Shown: piece by piece, positions 50,992 through 60,248 of the stretch
Layout of the letters: every line of letters starts with the position of its first letter
Numbering within the stretch: position 1 is the stretch's first letter
Source: Sphingomonas sp. LC-1
GTDB lineage: Bacteria; Pseudomonadota; Alphaproteobacteria; Sphingomonadales; Sphingomonadaceae
DNA: 64,000 bases
Direction: 5' to 3'
Assembly (NCBI RefSeq): GCF_025371035.1
Contig: NZ_JANZXB010000008.1
Coordinates: 62,001 to 126,000, forward strand
Translations under genes and position numbers: made by a program
The notes under the pieces: generated by a model
Told to the model about the DNA's origin: nothing
What the model saw: only the letters and a program-made list of their open reading frames with translations
Databases searched by the model: none

Positions 50992-51142
50992 CCCCGGCGG
51001 AGGCTGGGGCCCAGTTACGACACGGCCCGTGGCGCGCACGGCAATGCGGGGGAGGCATCAACGACGTGGTCGCTATAGCCTCCCCCGCATCGGCTGGCGC
51101 GCCACGCTGTTCGTAGAAGCTGGGCCCCGGCCTTCGCCGGGG
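50992..51142. repeat. 151-bp imperfect palindromic repeat between map and kdpE
   Basis: The outer arms (50992-51016 and 51118-51142) pair at 22 of 25 positions and contain the motif CCCCGGC...GGGCCCAG. Inner arms (51030-51056 and 51078-51104) pair at 23 of 27, including perfect GCGGGGGAGGC/GCCTCCCCCGC. The loop is 51057-51077. It lies between two convergent genes and could act as a bidirectional terminator. The outer motif GGCCCCGGCCTTCGCCGGGG resembles dispersed repeats I associate with sphingomonad genomes. Confidence 0.7.
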
Positions 51143-51151
51143 AACAGGGAG

Positions 51152-51835
51152 CTACCCCTCCACCCGCAACCGATACCCCACGCCGAGTTCGTTCGCGATG
51201 ACGCTCCCCACCGGTTGCGGCGCTTCCAGTTTCTGGCGAAGGTTGCGCACGACGATGCGTAAGTAATCGATACGCGGGTCCTCGTCCCCGCCCCAGGCGG
51301 CGTCGATGATCCGGTCATGCGTCACCACCCGGCCGGGATGGCGCGCGAGGACCGCCAGTACGTCATATTCCTTGCGCGTCAGATGCTGTTCCTCGCCCCC
51401 GCGCGTGACCATACGCCGGTCGAGGTCGATCGCGAGATCACCGGTCCGCACCACGGTCGGCGCGGTTCCCGCCGCCCGGGCATGGCGCAGTGCGACCCGC
51501 AGCCGGGCGAGCAGTTCCTCGCTGTCGAACGGCTTGGTGACGTAGTCGTCCGCCCCCAGATCGAGCGCGGCGACCTTTTCCTCCGTCGCCTCGCGCGCCG
51601 ACACGACCAGCACCACCCGCTCGGACGCGCGCAGCAGCGGGATCAGGCTCAAGCCGTCCCGATCGGGCAGGCCCAGGTCGAGCAGCACCGCCTGCGGATG
51701 CTCGGCCGCGGCAAGCGCCAGCGCCTCACGCCCGTCGCGCGCCTCGACTACGCGGTGCCCCGCCTGCTCCAATGTGTTGCGCAGCAGGCGGCGGATCGCG
51801 ACTTCGTCGTCCACCACCAATATTGTCGCGGGCAT
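51152..51835 (-). CDS. kdpE: Response regulator KdpE
   Basis: A 227-residue OmpR/PhoB-family regulator. The receiver has ILVVDDE (acidic pair), LLDLGLPDRDG with the phospho-accepting Asp near residue 53, and ADDYVTKPF with the conserved Lys. The winged-helix effector (about 130-227) includes HLTRKEYDVLAVLARHPGRVVTHDRIIDAAWG and IDYLRIVVRNLRQKLE. It activates the kdp operon under K+ limitation or osmotic stress in known systems. Its ATG overlaps the kdpD stop (TGATG), and a frame extending upstream is kdpD in another phase. A phased direct repeat at 59998-60016 is a plausible binding site. Confidence 0.95.
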   Translation of the reverse strand: MPATILVVDDEVAIRRLLRNTLEQAGHRVVEARDGREALALAAAEHPQAVLLDLGLPDRDGLSLIPLLRASERVVLVVSAREATEEKVAALDLGADDYVTKPFDSEELLARLRVALRHARAAGTAPTVVRTGDLAIDLDRRMVTRGGEEQHLTRKEYDVLAVLARHPGRVVTHDRIIDAAWGGDEDPRIDYLRIVVRNLRQKLEAPQPVGSVIANELGVGYRLRVEG

Positions 51836-54501
51836 CAGGCCATTCCCTCCGGCGCGCCGTCGCGCACGATCAGATCGCGGGGAAACACCAGCGCGAACGC
51901 CGCGCCGGTGCCCTCTTCGCGATTGCCCGCCTCTACGGTCAAACCCATGGCTTCGGCAAAGGCCTTGACGATGGCGAGGCCCAGGCCGGTGCCGCCCGCC
52001 ACCCGGTCCGATCCCTCCAGCCGCCGGAACGTCTCGAACACTTCCGCCTCGCGCCCCGGCGGCAGGCCGGGGCCATGGTCGAGCACGGACAGTCGCAACG
52101 TTCCGTGACGATGCCGCCCCTCGATGACGATCTCGGTCCCCGGATCGCCATAGCGTCCGGCATTGTCGAGCAGGTTGAGCAGGCAATGATGCAGCAGTTG
52201 CGGATCGGCACGGACCAGCGGCAGGTCGGGCGGCACATCCAGCCGCACCGCATGGCCCTCCAGCGCACGGCGCGCATCATGCGCGGCACCGGTCACCGCA
52301 TCGCTCAGGTCGATCGCCTCGATCCTCAGCTTGAGCGCCCCCGCCTCTACGCGGGCCATGTCGAGCAGATTGGCGACGAAGCGATTGAGTCGCGCCGCCT
52401 CCCCCTCGATGGTCGCGATCAGATCGGGAGTCGCGCCCTGCCGCAACTGCGCGGCGGCGGCCATCACCGCCGTCAGCGGCGTGCGCAGGTCGTGGCTGAC
52501 CGAGGACAGCAGCGCCGCCCGAAGCCGGTCGCGGGTGCGCACCGCATCGACGTCGCGCACCTCCGCCTCCAGCCGCAACCGTTCGAGGATCAAGGCGGCC
52601 TGGGCGATCAGGCCCGTCAGCAGCGGCAGGCGGTCGGCCCGCACCGGTTCGCCGCCTGCCTCCTTCGCCAACCCAAGAACCGCAAGCACCCGCTCGCCCG
52701 CCTTGAGAGGCTGGAACAGCCATTCGGACGCGGCCAGCGTCGCCGATCCCTTGCCTGCGGGCGTGCCGGTGTCGAAGGCCCAGTGCGCGGCGGCCATCTC
52801 CATCGTCTCCAGCCGGTAATCGGGTTTGGTCGCGGCCTGCACCGCCAAACCGGCGGGCGACGGGGTCAGCAACACGGCCTGCACGTCGAACAGCCGGGCA
52901 ATGTCCTCGCAGATCACACGCGCCGCCCCGGCCGGGTCGGCCATTCCGCTCAAGCGGTGGAGGAAGCCCGCCAGCGTTGCATTGTCGCGCGCGCTGCTTG
53001 CCGCGAGATCGGCCTGCGCCCGCACGCGGGAGGTCAACTGGCTGGTCGCGAATGCGACGCCCAGCAGGACGAAGATCGAAATGACATTCTCGGGATTGCT
53101 GACGCTCAGCGTGCCCACCGGGGGCAGGAAGAAGAAATTATAGGCGAGGCTCGACGCCAGCCCCGCGAACAGCCCGGTGCGCAGGCCGTAGAGACTCGCC
53201 GCCGCCATGACCGGCAGCAGATAGAGCAGCGCGACATTGCCCAGGTTGAGGATATGGAACAGCGCGCTCGCCAAGCCCGTCACCAAGGCCACGCCGAGCA
53301 GCGTCAGGCCATAGCCGATGGGCGAACCCCATTGCCCGCGCCGCCGGGTCCGCTCGCGCTCGACCGGGGCCTCGCCGACCGGCAGGACGTGAACGGTGAC
53401 GCCCGGCGTCTCGCGCACCAGCCGGTCGACGACCGAGCCGTGGCGCAGCTCGAACCAGCGCGATCTTTTGGCCTTGCCGACGACCAGCTGGGTGGCACGG
53501 GCGTCGGTCAGGAAGGCGCGGATGCCCTCGACCACGCTGGGTGCTGGCACGGTGGCAACCGCCGCGCCCAGCTGCGTCGCCAGCGTCATGGTCGCGGCCA
53601 GCCGCCGATGCTGCGCCTCGCCCAGGGTCGCGGTGCGCGGCGTGTCGATGAACAAAGCGGTCCAAGGTGCGCGCAGGGCGTCGGCGGCGCGCTTGGCGGC
53701 GCGGACCAGTTCGTCGGCGCCGGGCAGTTCGCTGACCGCGACGACCAGCCGCTCGCCCGCCGCCCATTGTCCGCCGACGCCCAGGCTGCGGACATGGTCG
53801 AGCATCTGCGCATCGACCGCCTGCGCCGCCCGCCGGAGCGCCAGTTCGCGCAACGCCGACAGGTTGGACTTGGAAAAGAAATGCGACAGCGCCCGCGTCG
53901 CTTCCTGCGGCAGATAGACCTTGCCCGCCTTCAACCGCTCGATCAGTTCGTCGGGGGGGATGTCGACCACCTCGATCTCGGCCGCCTCCAGGATGCGATC
54001 GGGCACCGTCTCGCGCACGCGGACGCGGGTGAAGCTGGCGACGACGTCGTTGAGGCTTTCGACATGCTGGATATTGACCGTCGAATAGACGTCGATCCCC
54101 GCCGCCAGCAGTTCCTCGACATCCTGATAGCGCTTCGGGTGGCGGCTGCCCGGCGCATTGGTATGCGCCAGTTCGTCCACAAGCGCGAGGCGGGGCGCGC
54201 GGGCCAGGACCGCATCGATGTCCATTTCGTGCAGCGTCCGCCCCTCATAGGGAACGGCGCGGCGGGGCATGACCTCCTGGCCGCGCACCAGCGCCTCGGT
54301 CTCGACCCGGCCGTGCGTCTCGACCACCGCGACGACGACGTCGACGCCGTCACGGCGTCGCGCCGCGCCCTCGGACAGCATCTCGAACGTCTTGCCGACG
54401 CCGGGTGCTGCCCCGAGGAAGATTTTCAGGCGGCCGCGCCCCTCGCGCTCGGCGGCGCGCAGCAAGGCATCGGGGTCGGGGCGCGGCTCGCCTGCCGTCA
54501 T
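51835..54501 (-). CDS. kdpD: Sensor histidine kinase KdpD
   Basis: An 888-residue membrane kinase. The N-terminal KdpD domain has Walker A GAAPGVGKT (residues 30-38) and Walker B-like LALVDELAHTNAPGSRH, followed by a universal stress protein domain (about 240-370). Four short membrane helices (about 390-490) precede a GAF-like region, and the kinase core with the phosphorylated His in SSVSHDLRTPLTAV (about residue 668), NLLDNAGRYG (N box) and VLDHGPGLP and GGTGLGLAI (G boxes). It senses K+ and turgor signals and phosphorylates KdpE. The start overlaps the kdpC stop by four bases. Confidence 0.96.
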   Translation of the reverse strand: MTAGEPRPDPDALLRAAEREGRGRLKIFLGAAPGVGKTFEMLSEGAARRRDGVDVVVAVVETHGRVETEALVRGQEVMPRRAVPYEGRTLHEMDIDAVLARAPRLALVDELAHTNAPGSRHPKRYQDVEELLAAGIDVYSTVNIQHVESLNDVVASFTRVRVRETVPDRILEAAEIEVVDIPPDELIERLKAGKVYLPQEATRALSHFFSKSNLSALRELALRRAAQAVDAQMLDHVRSLGVGGQWAAGERLVVAVSELPGADELVRAAKRAADALRAPWTALFIDTPRTATLGEAQHRRLAATMTLATQLGAAVATVPAPSVVEGIRAFLTDARATQLVVGKAKRSRWFELRHGSVVDRLVRETPGVTVHVLPVGEAPVERERTRRRGQWGSPIGYGLTLLGVALVTGLASALFHILNLGNVALLYLLPVMAAASLYGLRTGLFAGLASSLAYNFFFLPPVGTLSVSNPENVISIFVLLGVAFATSQLTSRVRAQADLAASSARDNATLAGFLHRLSGMADPAGAARVICEDIARLFDVQAVLLTPSPAGLAVQAATKPDYRLETMEMAAAHWAFDTGTPAGKGSATLAASEWLFQPLKAGERVLAVLGLAKEAGGEPVRADRLPLLTGLIAQAALILERLRLEAEVRDVDAVRTRDRLRAALLSSVSHDLRTPLTAVMAAAAQLRQGATPDLIATIEGEAARLNRFVANLLDMARVEAGALKLRIEAIDLSDAVTGAAHDARRALEGHAVRLDVPPDLPLVRADPQLLHHCLLNLLDNAGRYGDPGTEIVIEGRHRHGTLRLSVLDHGPGLPPGREAEVFETFRRLEGSDRVAGGTGLGLAIVKAFAEAMGLTVEAGNREEGTGAAFALVFPRDLIVRDGAPEGMA

Positions 54502-55070
54502 CGCTTGGAAGCAGCGTCCAGTGCGCGATTGAGGGCGAGGACGTTGACATGCGGGTCGCCCAGCAACGACTTCTCGGTCTTTCCGACGACCAGCGAGCGC
54601 ACCTGCTCGACAGGCAGGCCACGGACACGGGCGATGCGGGCGGCCTGCGCCAAGGCGGCTTCGGGCGACAGATCGGGGTCCAGCCCCGAACCGCTGGTGG
54701 TGACGAGATCGGCGGGCATCTCGCCCATCACGCCCTCGGCGCGACGCTTGGCGACATCGGCCTTCACCCGGTCGGCCAGTGCTTGCGACGTCGGCCCCAG
54801 GTTCGAGCCCGACGAGGCGAGCCCGTCATAGCCCTTGCCCGCCGCCGAGGGACGCGTCTGGAAATAGCGGTCGCTGACGAACGCCTGTCCGACGACCTCG
54901 GAGCCGATCACCCGACCACCGACTTCAACCAGGCTGCCATTCGCCTGATGCGGGAAGACGGCCTGCCCGATCCCGGTCATCGCCAGCGGATAGGCGATGC
55001 CGAGAAGTGCGGCGAACAGGATCGTCATCACGATCGCGGGCCGCAAGGCGGAAGTGAAATCCTTACCCAT
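54498..55070 (-). CDS. kdpC: K+-transporting ATPase subunit KdpC
   Basis: A 190-residue single-helix subunit of the KdpFABC pump. The membrane helix is IVMTILFAALLGIAYPLAMTGIGQAVFPHQANGSLV; the periplasmic part has the conserved GSEVVGQAFVSDRYFQTRPSAAG, SGSNLGPTSQAL and LVTTSGSGLDPDLSPEAALAQAARIARVRG blocks. KdpC stabilises the complex and assists nucleotide binding in known systems. It follows kdpB by twelve bases and overlaps kdpD by four. Confidence 0.96.
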   Translation of the reverse strand: MGKDFTSALRPAIVMTILFAALLGIAYPLAMTGIGQAVFPHQANGSLVEVGGRVIGSEVVGQAFVSDRYFQTRPSAAGKGYDGLASSGSNLGPTSQALADRVKADVAKRRAEGVMGEMPADLVTTSGSGLDPDLSPEAALAQAARIARVRGLPVEQVRSLVVGKTEKSLLGDPHVNVLALNRALDAASKR

Positions 55071-55082
55071 GATGGTAACTCC

Positions 55083-57119
55083 TTATGCGAGGCCGAGGCC
55101 ACCGACCACAAGGTCGATGATCTTGATGCCGACGAACGGCGCGATCAGGCCGCCCAGACCATAGATGGCGAGATTGCGCGCGAGCAGCGGCCCCGCCCCC
55201 ATAGGCTTGTAGGCGACGCCCTTCAGCGCCAGCGGCACCAGCAGCGGGATGATGAGCGCATTGAAGATGATCGCGCTCAGGATCGCCGACTGCGGCGTCG
55301 CCAGACCCATGACGTTGAGCACGCCGAGGCCCGGATAGAGCGCCACGAACATCGCGGGGATGATCGCGAAATATTTCGCCACGTCATTGGCGACCGAGAA
55401 GGTCGTCAGCGCGCCGCGCGTCATCAGCAACTGCTTGCCGAGGCCAACGACCTCGATCAGCTTGGTCGGGTCGCTGTCCAGATCGACCATGTTGCCCGCC
55501 TCGCGCGCGGCCTGGGTGCCGGTGTTCATCGCGACACCGACATCCGCCTGCGCCAGCGCTGGCGCATCATTGGTGCCGTCGCCGCACATCGCGACAAGCT
55601 TGCCGCCCTGCTGTTCCTGACGGATCAGCGCCAGCTTGTCCTCCGGCGTCGCCTGGGCGAGGAAGTCGTCTACCCCTGCCTCGGCGGCGATCGCGGCGGC
55701 GGTCAGGGGGTTGTCGCCGGTGATCATCACTGTGCGGATGCCCATGCGACGCAGCTCGCCAAAGCGTTCGCGGATGCCCGCCTTGACCACGTCCTTCAGG
55801 AAGATGGCGCCGAGCAGGCGGCCATTTTCCGCCACCGCCAGCGGGGTGCCACCCGCCCGCGCGATCTCGTCGGTGATGCGACGCAGTTGCGTCGCCGCCG
55901 CCGTCTCCCCCACACCCGGATGGGCGCGCAGGATCGAGTCAACCGCGCCCTTCTGGATCAGCCGGTCGCCGATCCTCACGCCCGAGATACGGGTCTGCGC
56001 GGTGAAGGGGATGATCTCCGCGTGCGTAGGGAGGCTGACAATCGAGACCTTGAACTGCTCGCGCGCCAGGACGACGATCGAGCGGCCTTCGGGCGTCTCG
56101 TCCGCCAGGCTGGCCATCAGCGCAGCTTCGGCCAACGCGTCGACATCCGAGCCGCCGACGGCGCGGAACTCGCTCGCCTGACGGTCGCCGATGGTGATGG
56201 TGCCCGTCTTGTCGAGCAGCAGCACGTCGACATCGCCCGCCGCCTCGACCGCGCGACCCGACTTGGCGAGCACGTTGAAGCGGACCAGACGGTCCATGCC
56301 CGCAATGCCGATCGCCGACAGGAGCGCCGCGATGGTCGTCGGGATCAGGGTGATGAGCAACGCCGCCAGGATCGCCACCGGAATGCTGCCGCCCGCAAAG
56401 GACGCAAAGCCCGGAATGGTGCCGACCGCGATCAGGAAGATGATGGTCAGGCCGACGAGCAATATGGTCAGCGCGACCTCGTTCGGCGTCTTCTGACGCT
56501 CGGCTCCCTCGACCAGCGCGATCATGCGGTCGAGGAAGCCCTGGCCCGGATTGACGGTGACGCGCACCCGGATCTCGTCCGAGATAACGCGCGTGCCCGC
56601 CGTCACCGCCGAACGGTCGCCGCCCGCCTCGCGGATGACGGGCGCGCTCTCGCCGGTGATCGCGGCTTCGTTGACGCTCGCCACGCCCGCGACGACCTCG
56701 CCGTCCGAGGGGATTAGGTCGCCGGTTTCGACCAGCACCACATCGCCGATCTTCAGCGCGCTGGCGGGGACATTCTCCCACTCATGGCCAGCGCTCGTCA
56801 GCCGCTTGGCGGTCAGCTCGGCCTTGGCGGCGCGCAGGGACGCCGCCTGCGCCTTGCCGCGCCCTTCGGCCAGGGCCTCGGCAAAGGTGCCGAACAGCAC
56901 GGTCAGCCATAGCCAGACGACCAGTTGCAGCTTGAACCCGGTGGTCAGCCCGTCATGCCCGACGACGAGCAGGACGGTCAGAAGGGCGGCGACCACGGCC
57001 GTCACGAACATCACCGGGTTGCGGATCAATTCGCGCGGATTGAGTTTGACGAACGAGGCCTTGATCGCCGGGAGCACCAGCTCGGCGGTAAACAGGCTCT
57101 TGGTAGGGGAATTGGCCAC
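55083..57119 (-). CDS. kdpB: K+-transporting P-type ATPase subunit KdpB
   Basis: A 678-residue catalytic subunit. The phosphorylated Asp is in [11 protein letters not shown] (about residue 307), the actuator motif is [14 protein letters not shown] (TGES), the hinge is [48 protein letters not shown], and [12 protein letters not shown] and [19 protein letters not shown] are the KdpB-specific membrane and loop segments. Nothing is missing against the E. coli protein (682 residues). It lies 15 bases behind kdpA. Confidence 0.97.
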   Translation of the reverse strand: MANSPTKSLFTAELVLPAIKASFVKLNPRELIRNPVMFVTAVVAALLTVLLVVGHDGLTTGFKLQLVVWLWLTVLFGTFAEALAEGRGKAQAASLRAAKAELTAKRLTSAGHEWENVPASALKIGDVVLVETGDLIPSDGEVVAGVASVNEAAITGESAPVIREAGGDRSAVTAGTRVISDEIRVRVTVNPGQGFLDRMIALVEGAERQKTPNEVALTILLVGLTIIFLIAVGTIPGFASFAGGSIPVAILAALLITLIPTTIAALLSAIGIAGMDRLVRFNVLAKSGRAVEAAGDVDVLLLDKTGTITIGDRQASEFRAVGGSDVDALAEAALMASLADETPEGRSIVVLAREQFKVSIVSLPTHAEIIPFTAQTRISGVRIGDRLIQKGAVDSILRAHPGVGETAAATQLRRITDEIARAGGTPLAVAENGRLLGAIFLKDVVKAGIRERFGELRRMGIRTVMITGDNPLTAAAIAAEAGVDDFLAQATPEDKLALIRQEQQGGKLVAMCGDGTNDAPALAQADVGVAMNTGTQAAREAGNMVDLDSDPTKLIEVVGLGKQLLMTRGALTTFSVANDVAKYFAIIPAMFVALYPGLGVLNVMGLATPQSAILSAIIFNALIIPLLVPLALKGVAYKPMGAGPLLARNLAIYGLGGLIAPFVGIKIIDLVVGGLGLA

Positions 57120-57134
57120 GACTGGCGCTCCCGA

Positions 57135-58838
57135 TCAGAAGAGTTGACCGCGGATCATCGCGAGATGATCGGCGATGGGACCAAGGGCGAGGCTCGGCAG
57201 GAAGGTCAGGCCGCCCAGCACCAGCACGATGCCGACGAGCAGACCGATCCACAGCACACCCGTGGTCGGGAAGGACCCGGCCGAGGCGGGGACATGCTTC
57301 TTCGCGGCGAGGCTCCCGGCAATGGCGAGCATCGGCACGATGATGAAGAAGCGGCCCACCCACATGGCGACGCCCAGCAGACCGTCATACCAGGGGGTCG
57401 AAGCGGTCAGGCCGGCAAAGGCCGAGCCGTTGTTCGCAACCGCACTGGTGAAGGCATAGAGGATCTCGCCGAAACCATGCGGCCCCTTGTTGAGCGGCCC
57501 CGCCAGACCCTGTTGCGTGACACACGACAGCGCGGTCAGCCCCAGGATGAACAGCGGCAGGACGGCGATGGCGAGGACGGCGAGCTTGACCTCGCGGCTC
57601 TCGATCTTTTTGCCGACATATTCGGGCGTGCGGCCGACCATCAGCCCGGCGACGAACACCGCCAGGATGGCGAACAGCAGGAAGCCATAAATGCCTGCCC
57701 CGACGCCGCCGATGACGACCTCGCCCAGCTGCATGTTGAACAGCGGGATCATGCCGCCAAGGGCCGTAAAGCTGTCATGCATCGCATTGACCGCGCCGCA
57801 CGATGCCGCTGTGGTGACGGCCGCGAACAAGGCCGAGGCGGCGACGCCGAAGCGGACCTCCTTGCCCTCCATATTGCTCCCTGCGACGCCCAGCTGGTGC
57901 AGCACGGGATTGGCGGCCGCTTCCGCCCAATAGGCCACGGTCGCGCCGCCCAGGAACAGCAGGATCATCGCGGCCAGGATCGCCCAGCCCTGCCGCGTGT
58001 TGCCGACCGCCTTGCCGAAGCACCAGGTCAGGCCGAAGCCGATGACGAAGATCGACAGCATCTGGATGAAGTTGGTGAGCGCGGTGGGGTTCTCGAACGG
58101 ATGCGCGCTGTTGGCGTTGAAGAAGCCGCCACCATTGGTGCCGAGCATCTTGATCGCTTCCTGGCTTGCCACCGGGCCGACCAGGATCGACTGGCGCACG
58201 CCTTCCAGCGTGTCGATATTGACGACGCCCGCCATGGTCTGCGGCACGCCGCTGGCGATCAGGAAGACCGCATAGACGATGCTGACCGGCAGCAGCAGAT
58301 AGAGCGTGATGCGCGTGACATCGGCCCAGAAATTGCCGAGATTCTTCGTCTCGCGCCCCGCGAAACCCCGGAACAGCGCAAAGGCCAGCGCGATGCCGGT
58401 CGCCGCCGACAGGAAATTGTGGATGGTCAGGCCGAGCATCTGGGACAGGTTCGACATGGTCGCCTCACCCGCATAGCTTTGCCAGTTGGTGTTGGTGGTG
58501 AAGCTGATCGCGGTGTTGAACGCCAGATGCGGGGTCAGCCCGGCCAGCCCCTGCGGATTGCCCGGCAGGTAGAATTGCAGGCGCAGCACGGCATAGGTGA
58601 AGACCATCAACGCGACGTTGAAGATCAGCATGTGCAGCGCATAGCGGCGCCAGCCCTGCTGAGCCTCCGGGTCGATGCCCGACAGCGCGTAGAAGCCGCG
58701 CTCGACGGGGCCGAGCACGGTGTGGAGCGGCGTGCGCCGCCCTTCATAAAGCGCGAACAGCCACGCGCCGACCGGCTTGGTCAGCGCGAGCAGGATCGCG
58801 ACGAAGCCCAGGATCAGGGCCCATCCTTGAAGCGTCAT
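57135..58838 (-). CDS. kdpA: K+-transporting ATPase subunit KdpA
   Basis: A 567-residue ion-channel-like subunit of the SKT superfamily that selects K+. The four pore-like repeats are visible with [27 protein letters not shown], a third in [15 protein letters not shown] and a fourth in [40 protein letters not shown] is the conserved cytoplasmic segment. GAAGGAGGCGG lies just before the ATG. Length and order match E. coli KdpA (557 residues). Confidence 0.97.
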   Translation of the reverse strand: MTLQGWALILGFVAILLALTKPVGAWLFALYEGRRTPLHTVLGPVERGFYALSGIDPEAQQGWRRYALHMLIFNVALMVFTYAVLRLQFYLPGNPQGLAGLTPHLAFNTAISFTTNTNWQSYAGEATMSNLSQMLGLTIHNFLSAATGIALAFALFRGFAGRETKNLGNFWADVTRITLYLLLPVSIVYAVFLIASGVPQTMAGVVNIDTLEGVRQSILVGPVASQEAIKMLGTNGGGFFNANSAHPFENPTALTNFIQMLSIFVIGFGLTWCFGKAVGNTRQGWAILAAMILLFLGGATVAYWAEAAANPVLHQLGVAGSNMEGKEVRFGVAASALFAAVTTAASCGAVNAMHDSFTALGGMIPLFNMQLGEVVIGGVGAGIYGFLLFAILAVFVAGLMVGRTPEYVGKKIESREVKLAVLAIAVLPLFILGLTALSCVTQQGLAGPLNKGPHGFGEILYAFTSAVANNGSAFAGLTASTPWYDGLLGVAMWVGRFFIIVPMLAIAGSLAAKKHVPASAGSFPTTGVLWIGLLVGIVLVLGGLTFLPSLALGPIADHLAMIRGQLF

Positions 58839-58851
58839 GATGCCGCCTCCT

Positions 58852-58941
58852 TCAGAAGCGTTCGGGGCGGATCAGCACCGCCACCAGATAGACGAGAAGG
58901 CCAAGCGCGGTCAGCGCCGCCAGCCAGAGGTCGAGGGTCAT
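58852..58941 (-). CDS. kdpF: K+-transporting ATPase small subunit KdpF
   Basis: A 29-residue hydrophobic peptide, [16 protein letters not shown] then [13 protein letters not shown]. One membrane helix with the conserved YL-x-x-A-L-x-x-PE-x-F ending found in KdpF, which binds and stabilises the pump. A strong GAGGAGGGCGGA ribosome site precedes the ATG at 58941. It ends 13 bases before the kdpA ATG. It is below the usual size limit for gene callers. Confidence 0.92.
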   Translation of the reverse strand: MTLDLWLAALTALGLLVYLVAVLIRPERF

Positions 58942-58954
58942 GGCTCCGCCCTCC

Positions 58955-59038
58955 TCACGCGTGGTCGCACAGGCGGGCATAAGCGAGCGTCGCCGCCACC
59001 AGCCCGGCCATGACCAGCAACCAGATCAGATCGTCCAT
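58955..59038 (-). CDS. 27-residue membrane peptide at the head of the kdp operon
   Basis: MDDLIWLLVMAGLV continued by AATLAYARLCDHA: one membrane helix and a short tail with a conserved-looking ARLCD motif. GAGGAG stands eight bases before the ATG. It lies 13 bases before kdpF and 11 bases after the porin gene, with the tight spacing of a true operon member. Peptides ending in a YxRLC motif occur near kdpF in other proteobacteria as far as I remember; the function is unknown. A fused longer frame starting further upstream overlaps the porin and is not favoured. Confidence 0.65.
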   Translation of the reverse strand: MDDLIWLLVMAGLVAATLAYARLCDHA

Positions 59039-59049
59039 AGTGCGGCTCC

Positions 59050-59898
59050 TCAGAAGGCAGCGGTGAGGGTGGCGAGGAAGGTGCTGCCCGCGATATTGCC
59101 GGTGCCGTCCTGCCCCTTGCTGAAGCTCGGCCGCAGATAGGCGGCCTTGCGGTCGGAAATGTCGGTGTCGACCCAGGCCAGACCCAGCGTCAGGTTGCGC
59201 CACGTCGTGTCCGCGCCCAGCGACCAGTCCCAGTAATCTCCGGTCGGCGTCGGGGCGGTGGCGTTGGGGCCGAGGCCGTTCATGCCCCAGCTATGGCCGA
59301 TATGCGCCTTGGCGGTGATCGGCGTGCCATGGAGCGCCGCCGCGCCGTCGCCCCAGAGATACAGATTGTCGCTCTTGGCGCCCGGATGGTCATAGACGCC
59401 CGCCGCCGCGCTGGCGCCGTTGTTATACCATTTGCCGATCGCCTGCTGCTTGGGCGCATAGGCGACACCGGCGGTCAGCGAGACCGGGCCGGTCGTGCCC
59501 GACAGCTTGGCGAAGGGCTCGGCATAGTCCGTCTTGTTTGCGCCGCCCGGATACATGTACCAGGTCAGCCCGACATCCAGCGTGCCGTTTGCGGTGATCC
59601 TGGTCTTGTACCCGCCGATCAAGTCCAGCTCCATGTTCGCGCCGCCGAAGGTTCCCCACCCCGCCAGGTTCGACGCCCAGGCGCCTACATAGGCACCGCT
59701 CTCATGGGTCGCCGTGATACCGGCCTGCACCGCCATATGTTCATCCGACTGCGAGATGCCGCGCAGGCGATAGTCGGAGACGATCGCGGCCGAACCGCTG
59801 ACCGTCACGGGCGGCGGCGCAGTCTCGGCGGTCTGCGCCGAGACGGTGGCGGGAAGCAGGAACAGCGCCGTGACGGCGCTCAAGGTGATGGTCTTCAT
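59050..59898 (-). CDS. TorF-family putative porin
   Basis: A 282-residue outer-membrane protein of the TorF/TIGR02001 group common in proteobacteria. Signal peptide MKTITLSAVTALFLLPATVSAQ; then VTVSGSAAIVSDYRLRGISQSDEHMAVQAGITATHESGAYVGAWASNL, the family's diagnostic start (SDYRxRGxSQ), and beta strands to the terminal F. It ends eleven bases before the small peptide gene of the kdp operon, so it is likely cotranscribed and may admit ions or osmolytes under K+ limitation. That link is inference from spacing. The ATG at 59898 is used; upstream codons in the frame are non-coding. Confidence 0.85.
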   Translation of the reverse strand: MKTITLSAVTALFLLPATVSAQTAETAPPPVTVSGSAAIVSDYRLRGISQSDEHMAVQAGITATHESGAYVGAWASNLAGWGTFGGANMELDLIGGYKTRITANGTLDVGLTWYMYPGGANKTDYAEPFAKLSGTTGPVSLTAGVAYAPKQQAIGKWYNNGASAAAGVYDHPGAKSDNLYLWGDGAAALHGTPITAKAHIGHSWGMNGLGPNATAPTPTGDYWDWSLGADTTWRNLTLGLAWVDTDISDRKAAYLRPSFSKGQDGTGNIAGSTFLATLTAAF

Positions 59899-59997
59899 AT
59901 GTGCCCCTATGGACAGGCCGCCGCATCGCGGGCGACCTCCAGGGGCAGGCAATTAGGCCGGGCCCGCGTAGCAATTCGAGGGCGATCCCCCGGTTTC

Positions 59998-60016
59998 GCA
60001 TATAGACGGCATATAG
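59998..60016 (-). promoter_or_regulatory. 11-bp-phased direct repeat, candidate KdpE site
   Basis: GCATATAG-acg-GCATATAG: two identical 8-mers with an 11-bp period (CTATATGC on the minus strand), about 100 bases upstream of the porin start. OmpR/PhoB-type regulators bind tandem direct repeats about one helical turn apart. No other convincing promoter-proximal repeat lies between here and kdpF. Confidence 0.5.
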
Positions 60017-60028
60017 TCGGGCCTAACA

Positions 60029-60203
60029 TTCCTTCCCTGCAAGGGAAGGTGGCGCGCGCAGCGCGTCGGAGGGGAGTGGCAGGTCGAACCCGCCCGGCGG
60101 GTTCGAGGATTGCCGGGGGCAATCCGACCTGCCACTCGCTATCGAGAGGCCGACACCCCTCCGTCAGGGCTTCGCCCTGCCACCTCCCCTTGCAGGGGAG
60201 GAA
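60029..60203. repeat. 175-bp structured palindromic repeat
   Basis: Outer arms 60029-60053 and 60179-60203 pair at 23 of 25 positions, and each arm itself folds (CCTTCCC-N5-GGGAAGG; CCTCCCC-N5-GGGGAGG). Inside are AGTGGCAGGTCG/CGACCTGCCACT (60075-60086, 60125-60136), enclosing two perfect hairpins, GAACCCGCC-C-GGCGGGTTC (60086-60104) and ATTGCC-GGG-GGCAAT (60109-60123), plus CAGGGC-TTC-GCCCTG on the right. The whole could fold as a branched structure. It lies between the divergent porin and phospholipase genes. Confidence 0.75.
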
Positions 60204-60248
60204 TGGATAGCGTCACGGAAACGTCAACGATTTTCGCCATGACGGGAC

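Noticed and set aside
51772-58982. Long plus-strand frames opposite kdpD, kdpB and kdpA
   Set aside because: The minus strand encodes complete Kdp proteins with all catalytic motifs; the plus-strand products are low-complexity Arg/Gln/His-rich shadows.
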